From: Fasciola hepatica
Lineage: Eukaryota > Platyhelminthes > Trematoda > Plagiorchiida > Fasciolidae
Assembly: GCA_948099385.1 (NCBI GenBank)
Contig: CANUEZ040000168.1
Coordinates: 2,357,501 to 2,421,500, forward strand
Reading direction: 5' to 3'
DNA length: 64,000 nucleotides
In this document: piece by piece, positions 46,468-57,645 of the stretch
Numbering within the stretch: position 1 is the stretch's first letter
Layout of the letters: each line of letters begins with the position of its first letter
Position numbers and translations under genes: made by a program
The notes under the pieces: generated by a model
Told to the model about the DNA's origin: nothing
The model's database searches: none
What the model saw: the letters and a program-made list of their open reading frames with translations, nothing else

Positions 46468-47930
46468 TTCTTTCTGCCAAAATATTCCAGGCTTTGGAAT
46501 AAACTCCGCATCAAAATTCGTCGACCTGTTTCTCTTATCCACTTCAAAACATCAATGGCGCGTTACCTCGCCTTTGATAATGTCCTGATGTTAACTTCCA
46601 TTAACATGTCTGAGGCTCAAGGTTTCAAAGTAAGATCTAGCTTCTAGGTAACCTCTGAAACCTAATTCTGTACGTTTTTCTTTTCCGAGAAACCTCTCAC
46701 ACCGTAGCAAGTCTTAAACCTCACAACCCCTTCCTTATAAAAGCTCTCTCCATAACCCCATCAGCAGCAGTCAGCCTTTCTCTGTCTCTACTCATTACCC
46801 TTACCTCTCGGCTTAAAGTTGTCCCTCGTCTCTGCACTCTGCCTCACGGTATCCTTAATCAATTTGCGCATATATTTGTACCTGGGTTCGCTCATTCCTG
46901 ATCTTTGTTTCATTACTGATTCACGCTAAGACTTGGGATAGCCTGATACTAGATCCTTGTAAACGTTCTTTTTAGGTCTGTCACTCTACCCTAAGACCTA
47001 GCCTTTATCGTTGTAGCGGCCCAGTTCCCTTCTTGCTCATTCTGTCTTTCACCCAGGTTTTTTATGATATTGTTGTTAAATCTCTCCCTAAAGCCACTGC
47101 TGGACCAAATGCCAGACTGCAGCCCCTTTTCACCTTCACCTCAGAACTTACCGGCCAAGGACTTTTTGCTTACTCTATCCCATGAGCACCAACTTGGCAC
47201 TCTTTTTCTTCGATGGATATAAAATCTGGACCTTCGACACAGTGCGAGATCCGCACCTCATTCAATTGCTCTCTGACTTGCTTTGATCATTGGAATTCCC
47301 GCAACCCAGGTACTGGATCTCTGACTACTGTACCGTAAGCAAAGCAACAACTCACCCTATTTCCAACGGTGCTCGAAGCCGTCAGATCCACTGATTCGGC
47401 CAGTGCACACGGGCGCGCAGGAAGCAACTAGGTTGATGGATCGCACATCCTGTCACCAAGAAGGGTTTAAAGGTTGGGTGTCCGGCGCACGGTCAATTCC
47501 AACCACCAGCACAGTTTGTGGATGGCAGAATTTCACCGTTGCTTTCGTACTACTGCCTCTAACACGTCATTCACTCCTTCGTCCCCAAAGACTTTTATTC
47601 CATGAAGCCCGCCCCCAATATTGGGATTGCAATTGACCTATTCAAGTTCGCAATATTTATCACCTCAGCTATGTGCTAAATATTGTATAGCGCTCATTCC
47701 AACCAAACAATGCTTCCCTCTCCTTGGCACACTATAATCGCCTATATAATCAACCATCGATTATGGCGAGCACCTCACTGCCTACATTCCCTGCATCTCA
47801 GGTATGATTAGTTTCCCGTCCCTTTCGTAAACCCGTCCGTTTACCATGTCACAACCAGCGAACACTATCCATCACCTGTCACATTTAGTGTCACTGTTCA
47901 TCTCCTCGCCAAAATGGACAAACTTCAATC
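46468..47930 (+). repeat. Direct repeat X, second copy
   Basis: Second copy of 42148-43610. On its left it is fused to the endonuclease of element C, with at most two bases of shared sequence (TT) before the common stretch begins. On its right it continues into sequence absent after the first copy. Confidence 0.96.
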
Positions 47931-49429
47931 ATGGCAGGAATATATTTCGTAGTCCTGTGGAAGTCATGGCCAAATGCTCTTTTTCACGGTGCCGATTGAT
48001 TTCATCCCAATCTCGTTGTGCCCTCTGGCTTCCTCACATTTGTACGTCTCAGATATATTTATCACGCAGCTCTGTCGGTGTCATACCTCAAGGTACCTGC
48101 CAAAATGGTCAACAAGTCGTAAAATTACCACCCATCTGCAATAACATCATCATTGCTTGCTATTCGTCTACGCAACCGCTTTTCAACGCATCCAAGTTTG
48201 TTTCATCACCCAATTACCACCGTAATGCTGATAAATCATCGTCCACCCATTATACTACACAAACTGCCAAAAGCTCACTTGTCCCCCGTCAACCTCTCAA
48301 CATGTTTTCACTCCCTCTGTCCCACAGGATGTGCCAGTCGTTCGATTCGTTTGACTAATTTCATCTGACTTGATATACGCACAATTCCGTTGGTAACCAG
48401 TATCCATACTATCCGGAGTTACACCCCAACATTTCCAGTTATTTATCACGCAGCTCTAGCTACACGTCATTATGACATGGTACACCCATTGCAATGTTCA
48501 GTAAAAGATGCTTGCCTACCTTTCGTCCATTTGATCATCTCCTATACATCTTTGTAACCCCTGTAACTTTCAACTCTCCATAATCCTCTATCTTTTATTT
48601 TCACATTGTTATTTCTCGACCAACAAAAATACACAAACTATTCGCGTCCCACCGGCTGTAATCCTCTGGCCTTCCTTTCGACATCACATTGGTTGCCCCT
48701 ATCTTGCAAGAGTTGTTGCTCGTTCGTTGCACAACTGATTCCACCAGTACCGGAACTCCAATTTCAAAGGCCAACTCCGCCGACCGGTTTTATTTCATTC
48801 CAGATCCTATGTTTCTATCCCGTTTCCATGTTGAAACCACTGGTTCCGCAGCACTCTTCACCTTCATCGTACTCGCCGTTAGTCAGAACGGTCACTCGGA
48901 CAGTCATCTACTCTCCACCCTGTTACCACCTCCACACTCCATCTGCCTCAGCAATCGCACTTTACACCATTTCATCACCAATATTCCATCTCCTTGTTGT
49001 TACTTTGCAACATACCTGCATTACTGGTAATGTTCTGCCAAATGCTCGACTGTTCCTCTCTTGCTATTTTTTCCATCACCGTGCTTGAAATCACACCCTC
49101 CCCCACTAGGACCTGTTGTAGACTGTTCTTGCGTTTGCCTCCGTTGGCTCCTTGCCATCAAGTTCTCACCTTCGTATGGCAGAATGAATGGTAGCAACTT
49201 ATCTCTGAAGATCCGTTATTGTACACCTTCCGGTTTCCTATCTTTCTACTTTTATACACTACAGCATTCAATGACTGTTTTAAACTCCCTTAATAAACTC
49301 TCTTCAGGAAAGTTTGGCGGAAACCATTTGATTCCACTCGGAATCCCGATGGCCATGTTCACTCTCGGTATTATTTATGCAGATACTCTCCCTTGTCAAC
49401 CAACGTTAATAGCCATTAGATGAACTGAC
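47931..49429. other. Pyrimidine-rich non-coding segment
   Basis: Natural continuation of the second X copy. Plus-strand frames (47846-48358, 48606-49088, 48689-49030, 49061-49423) are Ser/Pro/Leu-rich translations of pyrimidine-rich DNA, as in repeat R. A phrase 'atttatcacgcagctct' occurs twice (about 48055 and 48439). Probably a diverged R-like copy, since an R end follows. Confidence 0.4.
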
Positions 49430-49600
49430 TTCTAGACCTTGACCTTCAAACTTGCCGGGCATTATCCTTGCTTTGGTTCACGTGAACGATCTCCGTCAAC
49501 CCTCCGTTTACGTGCTTTTTACTAACCTGAAAATTCCTGCTCTGTCATCGCTTGGATCATCTGATCATGCACAGTAGCGTGCTTTGGGCTCATCTGAAAT
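49430..49600 (+). repeat. Diverged far end of repeat R
   Basis: Resembles the left-arm R copy at 2640-2880: 'accttcaaacttgccgggc' at its start, and 'gatcatgcacagtagcgtgctttgggc' against 'gatcatgcacatggcatgcttcggg' at its end. Confidence 0.5.
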
Positions 49601-49761
49601 GTACCATTAATATTATGAATATAATCATGAAGTCGCACCGCTCATAATACAACCAGTACTTCTTTCAATGTCTGCCAGTATCCTTTATCGGCGGCCTCCG
49701 GAAGTCAAGAAATACACAAGATCGGCCACCAATCTTGCTCGAGCACTGTACACATTCCAAC
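49601..49761. other. Short unannotated gap
   Basis: Between an R end and the Gypsy RT relic; nothing recognisable. Confidence 0.4.
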
Positions 49762-50451
49762 CTAAAATGCATCCTCGATTAGAGCTGCTTGTTTGGATGG
49801 CGCGAATGGAACTAGATTTAGACTTTCAACCTTCCGGTAACTGAGACCTCGCAAGCCTCCCTCACACTGGCCTCTCAACTGCCACACTTTGGTGAATGGG
49901 CAAGAAATAACGGCTACGGGGTTCACCATGAACCTGGGATGGCAACTCAGAAAACCAAGGATCGACCTCAAGTGTGCTTGATTATCCCGTAATTCCATTC
50001 CCGCTATGGGTTGGAAACGACCAGAGTCCGACCGGCACCCATAGGTCTTTACCGTTAGTTTAAGGAGGTTGAACTCCAGGACACTGAACCTGCTTTCCGC
50101 AGGCTTGATCGAAATATTCACTGCTACGAATCGTTCCGTGGTGTGGTTCAAGCCATGAACTTGTTCCTCCTTTGACTTTCTGAGGATAGCTGCATCACCC
50201 TGGCATGCCATTATTTCATTTAAGCCTTCAGTCACCTTGCCGGTAACAACCTAGAAAACGCCGGATGAAAAGTATACCCAAAGGGGCAGAAAATCGTACT
50301 GAAACGAGCCTGAAGTGGTATTTGTTGTGGTAAGTGGCGTCGACTCTAAGTGTGGTGGAATTTGCAGGCATGCTTCAGCTGGATAAGTTTTTCGGAAGTA
50401 TGTAATGCCTGGCATGGATTTCACCCGAAATTCGGGCCTCGTAATGGTCAT
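49762..50451 (-). pseudogene. Ty3/Gypsy reverse transcriptase relic
   Basis: Two adjacent minus-strand frames carry a decayed Gypsy RT. The upstream one (50451-50251) reads ACLQIPPHLESTPLTTTNTT and FQYDFLPLWVYFSSGVF, matching the blocks AYLQIPL...LTTINT and F.YN.LPFGLSSAP..FQ. The second (50235-49762) continues with VTEGLNEIMACQGDAAI, where the catalytic YQDD has become CQGD, then FVAVNISIKP and AHLRSILGFLSCHPRFM, the thumb/connection block. The style differs from the intact element at 35-40 kb, so this is a different Gypsy lineage. It is catalytically dead. Confidence 0.85.
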
Positions 50452-51109
50452 TGCACACTTTCGTAATAGTGGTTCAAAGTTGGCCTGTAGATACCATGAA
50501 CGTGTGGATTTTCCCCATCGCTTTTCGTTGCAGAAACCGCCAGATCAGCTCAAGAAAACAAACTGAACGAGCGTAACCACCGAAACGCCCAAGCTCTGGT
50601 CCAGGTGCAGCCTTATCAATGCTTCAATGCTCGATTCACCGGCTAACACGCTTCACTCGTTCTGGATAGCATCTTTGATCCCTAAAGCCACGCTTAGCCC
50701 GAATCAGTTCATAATCCAGGTCAAGAACACGATTGCTGTGCAAGTTCTGCTAAACTATTGGTGAGTGAGGATATAAGTTCAAAACGATTATATCTTTGGC
50801 AGTGAGACTTGGTCATCATCCAGTCAAAGGGTAGTCAGAAATGTGATCAAATTCCGGTAAAAAGGAAGAACTGGCCAAAAAGGTAAATAGCAGGTGCCTG
50901 CCCTGAATTCCAAACGGTCAGTGTTTCCCTGTGCTCAGCAAGGCCAGGAGAAAAATTCCGTGAGCATGGCAGCCAAAAATCGGCATAAGTGAGCTGAAAG
51001 TCAAAGATCAGTGGATGTGAGTGAGAAAGTGAAACCGAACGGCAATAAAGCATAGTTGTCTTGAACGCGTGAGACTCACTACTGTACCGTATCTCGATCA
51101 TTCCGCGGC
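50452..51109. other. Unannotated segment
   Basis: Minus-strand frames are short. By position this could be the upstream part of the Gypsy RT relic, but I can read no motif. Confidence 0.35.
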
Positions 51110-51545
51110 ATTTCTGCCATCCGACACACTCTTTACATCTTGCACTGCTAGCTTTCTGTTATCAAATTGACATCGTCCGTTTATTGCTATAGAGCATAGC
51201 TCATGTCTACCTGGCCCTCAGCCATACAACTCAAATTTTGCTCTTCCTTTCTTCTCTTCTATTTTCCTTTTTCCTTCATCGTTTCTCGTAACAATAGCTT
51301 TTCATCTCGATTTTCATTCCTCCTCATGTAAAACTCTCGGGTTCAGTTCTCCTCCACTTGGCCCAGTTGGCTGTTTCATCTGACCTTGACCTTCAAATCT
51401 GCCGGGCACATTTGAATCCATCTCCCGGTTTACTTAAACTCCCTCCATTGCTCCTTGGTGTGCATACATTTATCTCCCTCTCATCTCTCTACTCCTTCCT
51501 ACCCCCTTGTCTTGAGTATTTATAAAGTTTTCATGAATTTTTGAT
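51110..51545 (+). repeat. Partial repeat R copy
   Basis: Contains 'cgtttattgcta' and, at 51381-51545, 'accttcaaatctgccgggcac', 'gtgtgcatacatttatc' and 'tttcatgaatttt', all in the order seen in the left-arm R copy (1790-2820) but with the middle missing. Confidence 0.5.
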
Positions 51546-51652
51546 ACGCCTAGCTAACACGGTGTAAGCATAAATCCTTCCAAACGCGAGCTAGGTAGGT
51601 CCACCATCACATTCCTAGGTCCCGACAATATCAGGGTGCTCAGGGGCTACCT
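51546..51652. other. Short unannotated gap
   Basis: Between a partial R copy and an RT relic. Confidence 0.3.
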
Positions 51653-52758
51653 GTGACCAGGGACAGTGAAGTCTCGGAAGCAAGGGACGAAGAATTTAAC
51701 GCAGGAGAGGTGTTGCGCAGCCTGCAGCAGCTAGATGTATCCAGGGTGACGGGGTCGGGTGACATCCATCCAGCAATACCAAGGCCACTTGAGCCCATCC
51801 TGGCTGAACCACTAGCTGAGCTGTTCAGCGAATCACTAAACAAGAAGGTGTTACCTAATGACTGGCTTGTATCGATCATCACACGCGTTTATCAAGGTGT
51901 AGATAAAGGCATGTGCCAGTCATGGCCGGAGTTTCTGTACGTCAGCAGCGCTTAAAACTCTTGACAGAATACCACTAGATATAAAAGTTGGGCATTGAGA
52001 GAGGAACAGGCTGGTTACTGCCGACCAGCACGGGTTCCAGCATGGGCGCTCCTGTCTATCCAACCTAATAAGTTTCTTGGACGAGGTGACCGGTAGAGCG
52101 GATCGAGGTGAACGAGTGGAGGCCTGCTATCTGGATTTCCAAAGGAAGTTTGGTTCGGCCAACCACGGACTGCTCGAAGTGAAGGTGGGACAGCTTAAGC
52201 TTACGGCGAAAATACAGAAGTGGACTGTACAGAGCCTAGAGGAGAGAACCTTAGGAGTGAGAGTAGAAAGCTGCTTGTCGGTCAATAAGGGATTACATAG
52301 TGGGGTTCCGAAAGGGTCAGTCTAGGGACCCCTATTGTTCCTGATATACAACAACGATCTGGCAGAAAGGGTTGGAAAACCCGTGCTCGTCGTCGGCGGG
52401 AAACCTCAAGGTGGTGGGAGCACCAGATGTTGCTGCGGTTCAGCGTGACTTAGACGAGGTTAGGCGGTCGTCAGTAGTGGGGGATTTTTCCTTCAATCTG
52501 GGCAAACGCCAACATCTCGTCAAAGAGGAAGGATCACGACCCACCCGATATTTTGGATCACCAGACAATCGGGAAGCAATGGCTCAGACCACGGACCTGG
52601 GGATGAGGGTAAGCGCTGACCTTAGGCCAAGTCGCCAGTGCCAGAAAGTAATGGAAGAAGCATGTAGATCCCTGCCGCAGCTAAGAAGGGCGGCCAGCTC
52701 GAGGAAGCCAAGGGTCTTACTGCCACTGTACAAGGCGTTTTTGAGATTCCGTCCATAA
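51653..52758 (+). pseudogene. Non-LTR reverse transcriptase relic of a second lineage
   Basis: Three frames carry the pieces in order. 51653-51955 holds fingers (GEVLRSLQQLDVSRVTGSGD, ending LPNDWLVSIITRVYQG). 52077-52325 holds the palm (FLDEVTGRADRG, CYLDFQRKFGSANH for the usual YLDFxKAFDSVNH, and SGVPKGSV). 52372-52758 holds the thumb side (AGNLKVVGAP in place of FADDLKV, then VQRDLDEVRR). A TAG at 52322-52324 replaces Leu in GSVLGPLLF, after which GPLLFLIY still reads on. The wording of the motifs differs from elements A-G, so it is a separate clade. Catalytic aspartates are lost. Confidence 0.85.
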
Positions 52759-52784
52759 AGCTGCGTCCAAGAGCGGAAACCATA

Positions 52785-53915
52785 CGGACCAGAGGAATCG
52801 GGTAGTGACAGGTCAAACAATTTGGAACTGTAAAAGAACGTCACGACGTAACATTGTCATTACAATGGTGGAACATGGAAAAGCGGCCCACACTGGAAGG
52901 TACAGAAAAATGCCTGTAGCGAGCAATAAACGGATCAAGGGACGAAAGCAATGACCGAGGAGACACAGGTAAGAAATCACCAATCGGATCATTTTACTGC
53001 AGATGAAACACGAAGGAGGCGGACAAGGAAGCGGAAAGCCCCGAGATAAGTGGACCAGTAATAGAGCAAAAAGGCCACAAAATAAAACGAACGCGCAAAG
53101 GAGTTGGGGCAATGGAACTGGAGAGCTGAGTGCCGGCAGACAATTGAACAGGTGGATACTAATCGGGACACTGGAAAGAACCGCAGAGGAATCGCGGGGC
53201 CAAGTGAGGAAGATATGGTGGTGGTGATTAGATAATAAATACGACTGTGAAGGATGCGAATTTTGGAGCGGCAAGTTCTAATATGCGGATTGGGCATGGG
53301 TGAGGGTGCGGTTGGTGCAACATGGCATGGGGCACGAGGAAGGATTAACAGGGCGACAGGTTTTAAGGAAGCTATCAATGGGCGTTCTGAGCAGAGGGTA
53401 ACACCAAGCGCATAGATGATAGAAGCCAGCAATGACGGCAGGTGGGAAAAGAGGTATTGGCGAGCGTCGACAGAGAAGAGTGGTTAGGACGATAGTGACT
53501 CAAAGCAGTGAAAGTTGATGTAGAAAGAGGCAATATGAAGGGAGGACAAAACGGGAAGGTGTGCATACCGTGGTAGGGCGACAAAGACGGGAAGTGGAAA
53601 CAGATGATAAGAGCTCTAGGTGAACAAGCTGTGGCGGAAAAACGATGAGGAGCATGCAATTTTCAACCGACAGCATTGGATTCGGTAGTTCAAGAAAAGT
53701 TAGGGCGTGCCACCCGCAATCGGTGCTAGTGGGTGGGACTGGCCGTGCGCTGGGCACCCAACCTGAAAAACACTTCGTGAAGTGAACGCAGGAGGTGTGA
53801 TCCACCAGCCTAGTTGCGCTCGCACATCTTTGCAGACGGCCTGCACGCCCGATGTGCACCGGCCATAGCGGTGGATCTGACCGCGCCCCGCACCGTTGGG
53901 AGTGGCACGAGTGAT
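52785..53915 (-). repeat. Repeat R, partial copy
   Basis: Matches the right arm from about 22887 or 23725 through 24877, in the same orientation, with small indels. The copy starts at 'ggaccagaggaatcgggtagtgac', immediately after the RT relic. It ends with the hairpin module (53822-53890) at 'agtgat'. The inner stems GCGGT/ACCGC (53868-53872, 53880-53884) and the stem GCACATC/GATGTGC (53822-53828, 53851-53857) are intact. Confidence 0.85.
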
Positions 53916-54340
53916 CATGGATAATTGTACAGGGGACAAAACGACCGCGATGGGGGTGCGTGAACCAGGAACAATTGATCAAGCCGTGAGACCATGGACA
54001 GGAGAGCCAACGGAAACAGCAAGTGGTAGACGACCTTGTAGCAATATTATCCAGATGCACCTGCCAGGGGGATGGTAATTACGGTGCCCGAAGTGGTTGG
54101 CCGTCAGCGGGGATCACTGGAGAGGGAAAAGGGATAGAGAAGCGCAGTCTGGGTGTGCCCCAGCTGAGAATCAACGGATACTGAGGAGAAAAAAAGTGAA
54201 TATGATGGATAAGAGATGAACGTAGGTGAGCAATTAGGTTACCTTATGATGACAGGCGGTAGGATCTCTGTGGATCAGTGAAGGCAATGTCCGTAGTTCG
54301 CGGGGTGTACCTAGTGGCTTGTGACGCAGAGGTAGTAGAG
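53916..54340. other. Unannotated segment
   Basis: Near 54150 the phrase 'cagtctgggtgtgccccagctgagaatcaacgg' resembles one at 59500 and the far end of repeat E. The right part is the probable 3' untranslated end of element G; a clear tail repeat is not visible. Confidence 0.4.
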
Positions 54341-54718
54341 TTACAGTGTGAGACCTCTTTCAAAGGCCAGGTCGGCGGAGACGAGCTCATTGGTGAGCAA
54401 TATAGCATTGGGGACTGTTAAGTATGACAAAAGTGCGCGCCTAAAAGCAAACATTGAGGAGGCACTGCGTAAGCTAAGGGGCAGCTTATTCCAGATTTTG
54501 GAATAGGCTGACAGAAAGAATCGGGACTTCAGACAGAGATTAGAATGAGGGACAGGGAGAGAGAAGGCACGGTGCCGGATGGGGTAGGAGCAGGGCGCAG
54601 CGAATGAGATGGGATAAGAGGTGTAGGCCAGGTTATGGATTAGCTTAAAGAGGAAAATCAGGTTGAGCCTCATGCGACGAATCCACAGAGGCTCACTTGG
54701 TAGGAGCTCACAGCGCTG
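54341..54718 (-). pseudogene. C-terminus of element G ORF2, frameshifted
   Basis: Continues element G in another frame: QRCELLPSEPLWIRRMRLNL, then AYSKIWNKLPLSLR, closing at a stop at 54341. The long frame upstream runs out of register at about 54715-54730, a one-base shift. Confidence 0.88.
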
Positions 54719-56897
54719 GCGGTGTTAGAGCTAGGTATACGCCCAACAGCTTTTTGGTGAAGGTACGCTGAACGTTCTCAAGAGATACAATGGAGGAACG
54801 TGGCCAGAGGCTGGAGGTAATGGGACAATATTCTAGGAGCGGTCTCACGTGTGAGAGATACATGGAGAGGCGACTGGCCGGTATTAGGAAACACCGATTG
54901 ATCAGGCCTAGGGTTCTCTTAGCCTTAGCGATTTGGAATGATGCCTGTTCTGAAAAGTTAAAGGAACAAGAGTAGCGCACGCCAAGATCGGTAACCATGG
55001 GGTGTATGGGGATGGGCAGACCGTCCAGACAAATTTGGCCGGGTGGTACCGTGCACTTGTACGGTAGGAGGAAGCTTTTCTCCGCGGAGAATCGCATGAA
55101 CCACGAGACGCACCAAGTTTGGAGAACGAGTAAGTCCTGCGATATGTTGCATAGAGTCATGGATAGGTCACTAGGGAGGAAAGAGTACACTATTTTTATA
55201 TCGTCGGCAAAGAGGAAAGGAGTGCCGTGTCGAATAGAAGAGAAAATGTCATTGATATAAATAAGGAATAGTAATGGGCCTAGGACACTGCCTTGGATGA
55301 CGCCGCTAGTAATTGGTTTGGCGGAAGATAGGTGGCCGTCGACGAGCACGGCTTGTGATCTGTTAGAGAGATAGGAGGATAGCCAGGAGAGGAGAGGGTC
55401 AGTAATACCGAGAGATCGGATTTTGGCCAACAGATGAGTATGGGGAACACGGTCAAAAGCCTTAGACATGTCAAGGTACAGGACAATTACAGAGTTGCCG
55501 GCGTCGGCAGCAGACGATAGGACATTGAGAAAGTCAAGCTGGCAGGAAGAGCAGGAACGGGAGTTCAAGAAACCATGCTGACCAGGGTTCAGCAGGTTGT
55601 TAGATAAGAGGTACTGGACAATGTGTCTTTTGATAATTCTCTCCATAATTTTGCAGACTATTGGGGTGTGATTGATGGGCCGATAGTTATCTGGGTTGTG
55701 TAATACGCCCTTTTTGAAGCGCGGAACTATAACAGAGGATTTCCATTGAGGGGGGACGAAACTGTGAATCATGGAGGTGGTATACATATTAAGTAACAAT
55801 AAAGGGAGGTCAGGACCACCGAAACGGAGGAGGGCCGGTGGGAGATCATCTGGTCCCGGTTTCGAGGAAGGTTTAATAGACGAAACTAATTTTTCAATTT
55901 CTAGATGGGTGAAGGGAATCGATGAAAGAGAGGCAGGGGAGCAGGGCTGGATTGTAGGAGGGGGAATACCAGGACAGCTTATAAGGGAGGAAGAAAAATG
56001 CTCATTGAAGGCCTCAGAAATAGATGCAGGAGTATTAGCGGTAGATGAGCCGCAGATGAGGAACTTGGGCGAGATATGATTGGATTGCTTGGACCTTTTA
56101 CTAAGCAGGTTGGACAGGTAGCCAGTTTTGTTTGGGTGTGCTAGGGCGATGGCCTCTTGCCTTCTCAGATGCGAATCGACCATGCAACGCAGCCTCAGTT
56201 GTAGCTGGTTTATGCGCAGGAGAATTGTAAAGTCGTGTGATCTAGCGAAAGTAAGTTGCAGCTTAGCCAGCTTATGCTCCAAAAGTGACAGGCGTGAGGT
56301 GCTGGAATTGGGGCGTGGGTCGACACATGGGTTGGCGGTATTTAGGCAGTGTAGGAGGTTGGAGTAGAGAGAGTTCACGACAGTGAGGGGATCGGATGAA
56401 AGAAAAAATGTGTCCCAGTTAGGGGAGCGGATTATCATTGGCACTAGGGGCCAGTTACAGGAACGGTAGGAAGTCAGAACAGGAGGAGAGGATTGCATCG
56501 GATGAGAACAGCTGAACTTGCACCTGACAATACGGTGGTCACTACCCGGGAAGTGATCAGTAATCTGGGTGATCATATCAGGAACATCAATGGAGAATAC
56601 TAGGTCCAAGATGTTGTTCCCCCTAGTAGGGCAGGAGACATGTTGGGTCCATCCACCAAGACGGACACAAGAAAGGAAGGTGGAGAGGGCGGGAAGGCTA
56701 GTATGAGAGGACCAGCAAATTGAAGGAAAGTTAAAGTCACCCGCAATAATTTTTGCACTGGCAGGGTAGTCAAGCGCAGCATTGAAGACATCCACGGCAG
56801 AGTCAATTTTTGCAGGCTCCAGACCCGGGGGGACGTAGACGCAGCCAAGGAGGAGGTTATCACGTGCATTTGGATCTCTTGGGCCTCCTCTTGCCAA
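54708..56897 (-). CDS. Non-LTR ORF2, element G: partial endonuclease + full RT
   Basis: A 729-codon open frame of a CR1-like element. The endonuclease is 5'-truncated but retains IIAGDFNFPSICW (GDFN at 53-56), CPTRGNNILDLVF and GSDHRIV (SDH at 119-121). RT shows KPGPDDLPPALL, NYRPINHTPI, VLYLDMSKAFDRVPH, ITSGVIQGSVLGPLLFLIY and catalytic FLFADDIKIVYSF (FADD at 563-566). After VRPLLEYC and RTFTKKLLG, a frameshift ends it prematurely. The catalytic residues of RT look intact. The element begins at about 56940, where a Gypsy integrase relic on the opposite strand abuts it. It is 5'-truncated and frameshifted, so not autonomous. Confidence 0.93.
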   Translation of the reverse strand: MARGGPRDPNARDNLLLGCVYVPPGLEPAKIDSAVDVFNAALDYPASAKIIAGDFNFPSICWSSHTSLPALSTFLSCVRLGGWTQHVSCPTRGNNILDLVFSIDVPDMITQITDHFPGSDHRIVRCKFSCSHPMQSSPPVLTSYRSCNWPLVPMIIRSPNWDTFFLSSDPLTVVNSLYSNLLHCLNTANPCVDPRPNSSTSRLSLLEHKLAKLQLTFARSHDFTILLRINQLQLRLRCMVDSHLRRQEAIALAHPNKTGYLSNLLSKRSKQSNHISPKFLICGSSTANTPASISEAFNEHFSSSLISCPGIPPPTIQPCSPASLSSIPFTHLEIEKLVSSIKPSSKPGPDDLPPALLRFGGPDLPLLLLNMYTTSMIHSFVPPQWKSSVIVPRFKKGVLHNPDNYRPINHTPIVCKIMERIIKRHIVQYLLSNNLLNPGQHGFLNSRSCSSCQLDFLNVLSSAADAGNSVIVLYLDMSKAFDRVPHTHLLAKIRSLGITDPLLSWLSSYLSNRSQAVLVDGHLSSAKPITSGVIQGSVLGPLLFLIYINDIFSSIRHGTPFLFADDIKIVYSFLPSDLSMTLCNISQDLLVLQTWCVSWFMRFSAEKSFLLPYKCTVPPGQICLDGLPIPIHPMVTDLGVRYSCSFNFSEQASFQIAKAKRTLGLINRCFLIPASRLSMYLSHVRPLLEYCPITSSLWPRSSIVSLENVQRTFTKKLLGVYLALTPPAL

Positions 56898-56944
56898 CCG
56901 ACGACTAAGCCTAAGTCCTCCTTTGCGTAGATCATTTCACTCAC

Positions 56945-57645
56945 TGGTGGCGGGCCACACCTACCTCAGAGGAAGCTGCAAAGGCAATTATAGCTTGTTG
57001 AATGAATCTGCTCACTTGCCCTGCTATCTTGACCATCGACTGTGGTCCTCACCCTGACGGTGCCTTCCATGAGATACTGAACTCACTTGGGTGCAGACAC
57101 AAAAAGGCGACAGCCCATCATCCTCAGGCCGACGGCGTGGCAGAGTGATTCCATCACCAACGGGAAAACCGTCCATCGTGCTCGTGATAACCTTTTATGG
57201 AGTGAAGTTCTGCTGATTTTTGTTTTAGGACTGCGTAATACCGCTAAAGCCGACATGGGTGTTATCCCGGCTGGGCTAGTTTGCGGTCGCAAATTATGAC
57301 TTCCGGGTAGGTTGGTTTCCCCCTTACCATCCGTGAGTTTCAGCTACGGAATTTACGCAAGACAGCTATCACACCAAGTACTAGTGTTAAAGCCTATCCT
57401 GCTACGAGGACAAGCCACAAGAACCTGCTTACCCACAACTTAAGAGACCGCCGGCGGTGTTTGTGTGAGTAGGCGCATTATGATCACCACTATGAGCGGC
57501 TTGCCTTGGCCCGTTCAGCTTCGTCCAGCAGGAGGAAAAGAAATACGTGGTAGACTTCGAAGGCAGGAAAGAGACCAGCAGTATGCTCCGTCTTAAACCA
57601 GCCTTCATCGACAATGATAATAACAACAATGGTTTATTTTAGATA
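56945..57645 (+). pseudogene. Ty3/Gypsy integrase relic
   Basis: Around 57070-57150 one frame reads EILNSLGCRHKKATAHHPQ and then ADGVAE, the integrase core block ending in the catalytic Glu. A stop follows. In another frame at 57175-57290 come RARDNLLWSEVLLIFVLGLR and NTAKADMGVIPAGLVCGR. Near 57530-57620 KKYVVDFEGRKETSSM and RLKPAFID match the integrase tail of the intact Gypsy ([11 protein letters not shown]). The upstream catalytic aspartates and the rest of pol are absent. It is a dead 3' fragment of a Gypsy element. Confidence 0.82.

Noticed and set aside
48606..49088. 160-codon Ser/Pro-rich frame as a gene
   Set aside because: It overlaps other long frames in pyrimidine-rich, repeat-like DNA with no motif.
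54790..56367. Plus-strand frames opposite element G
   Set aside because: They are antisense shadows of the RT frame.
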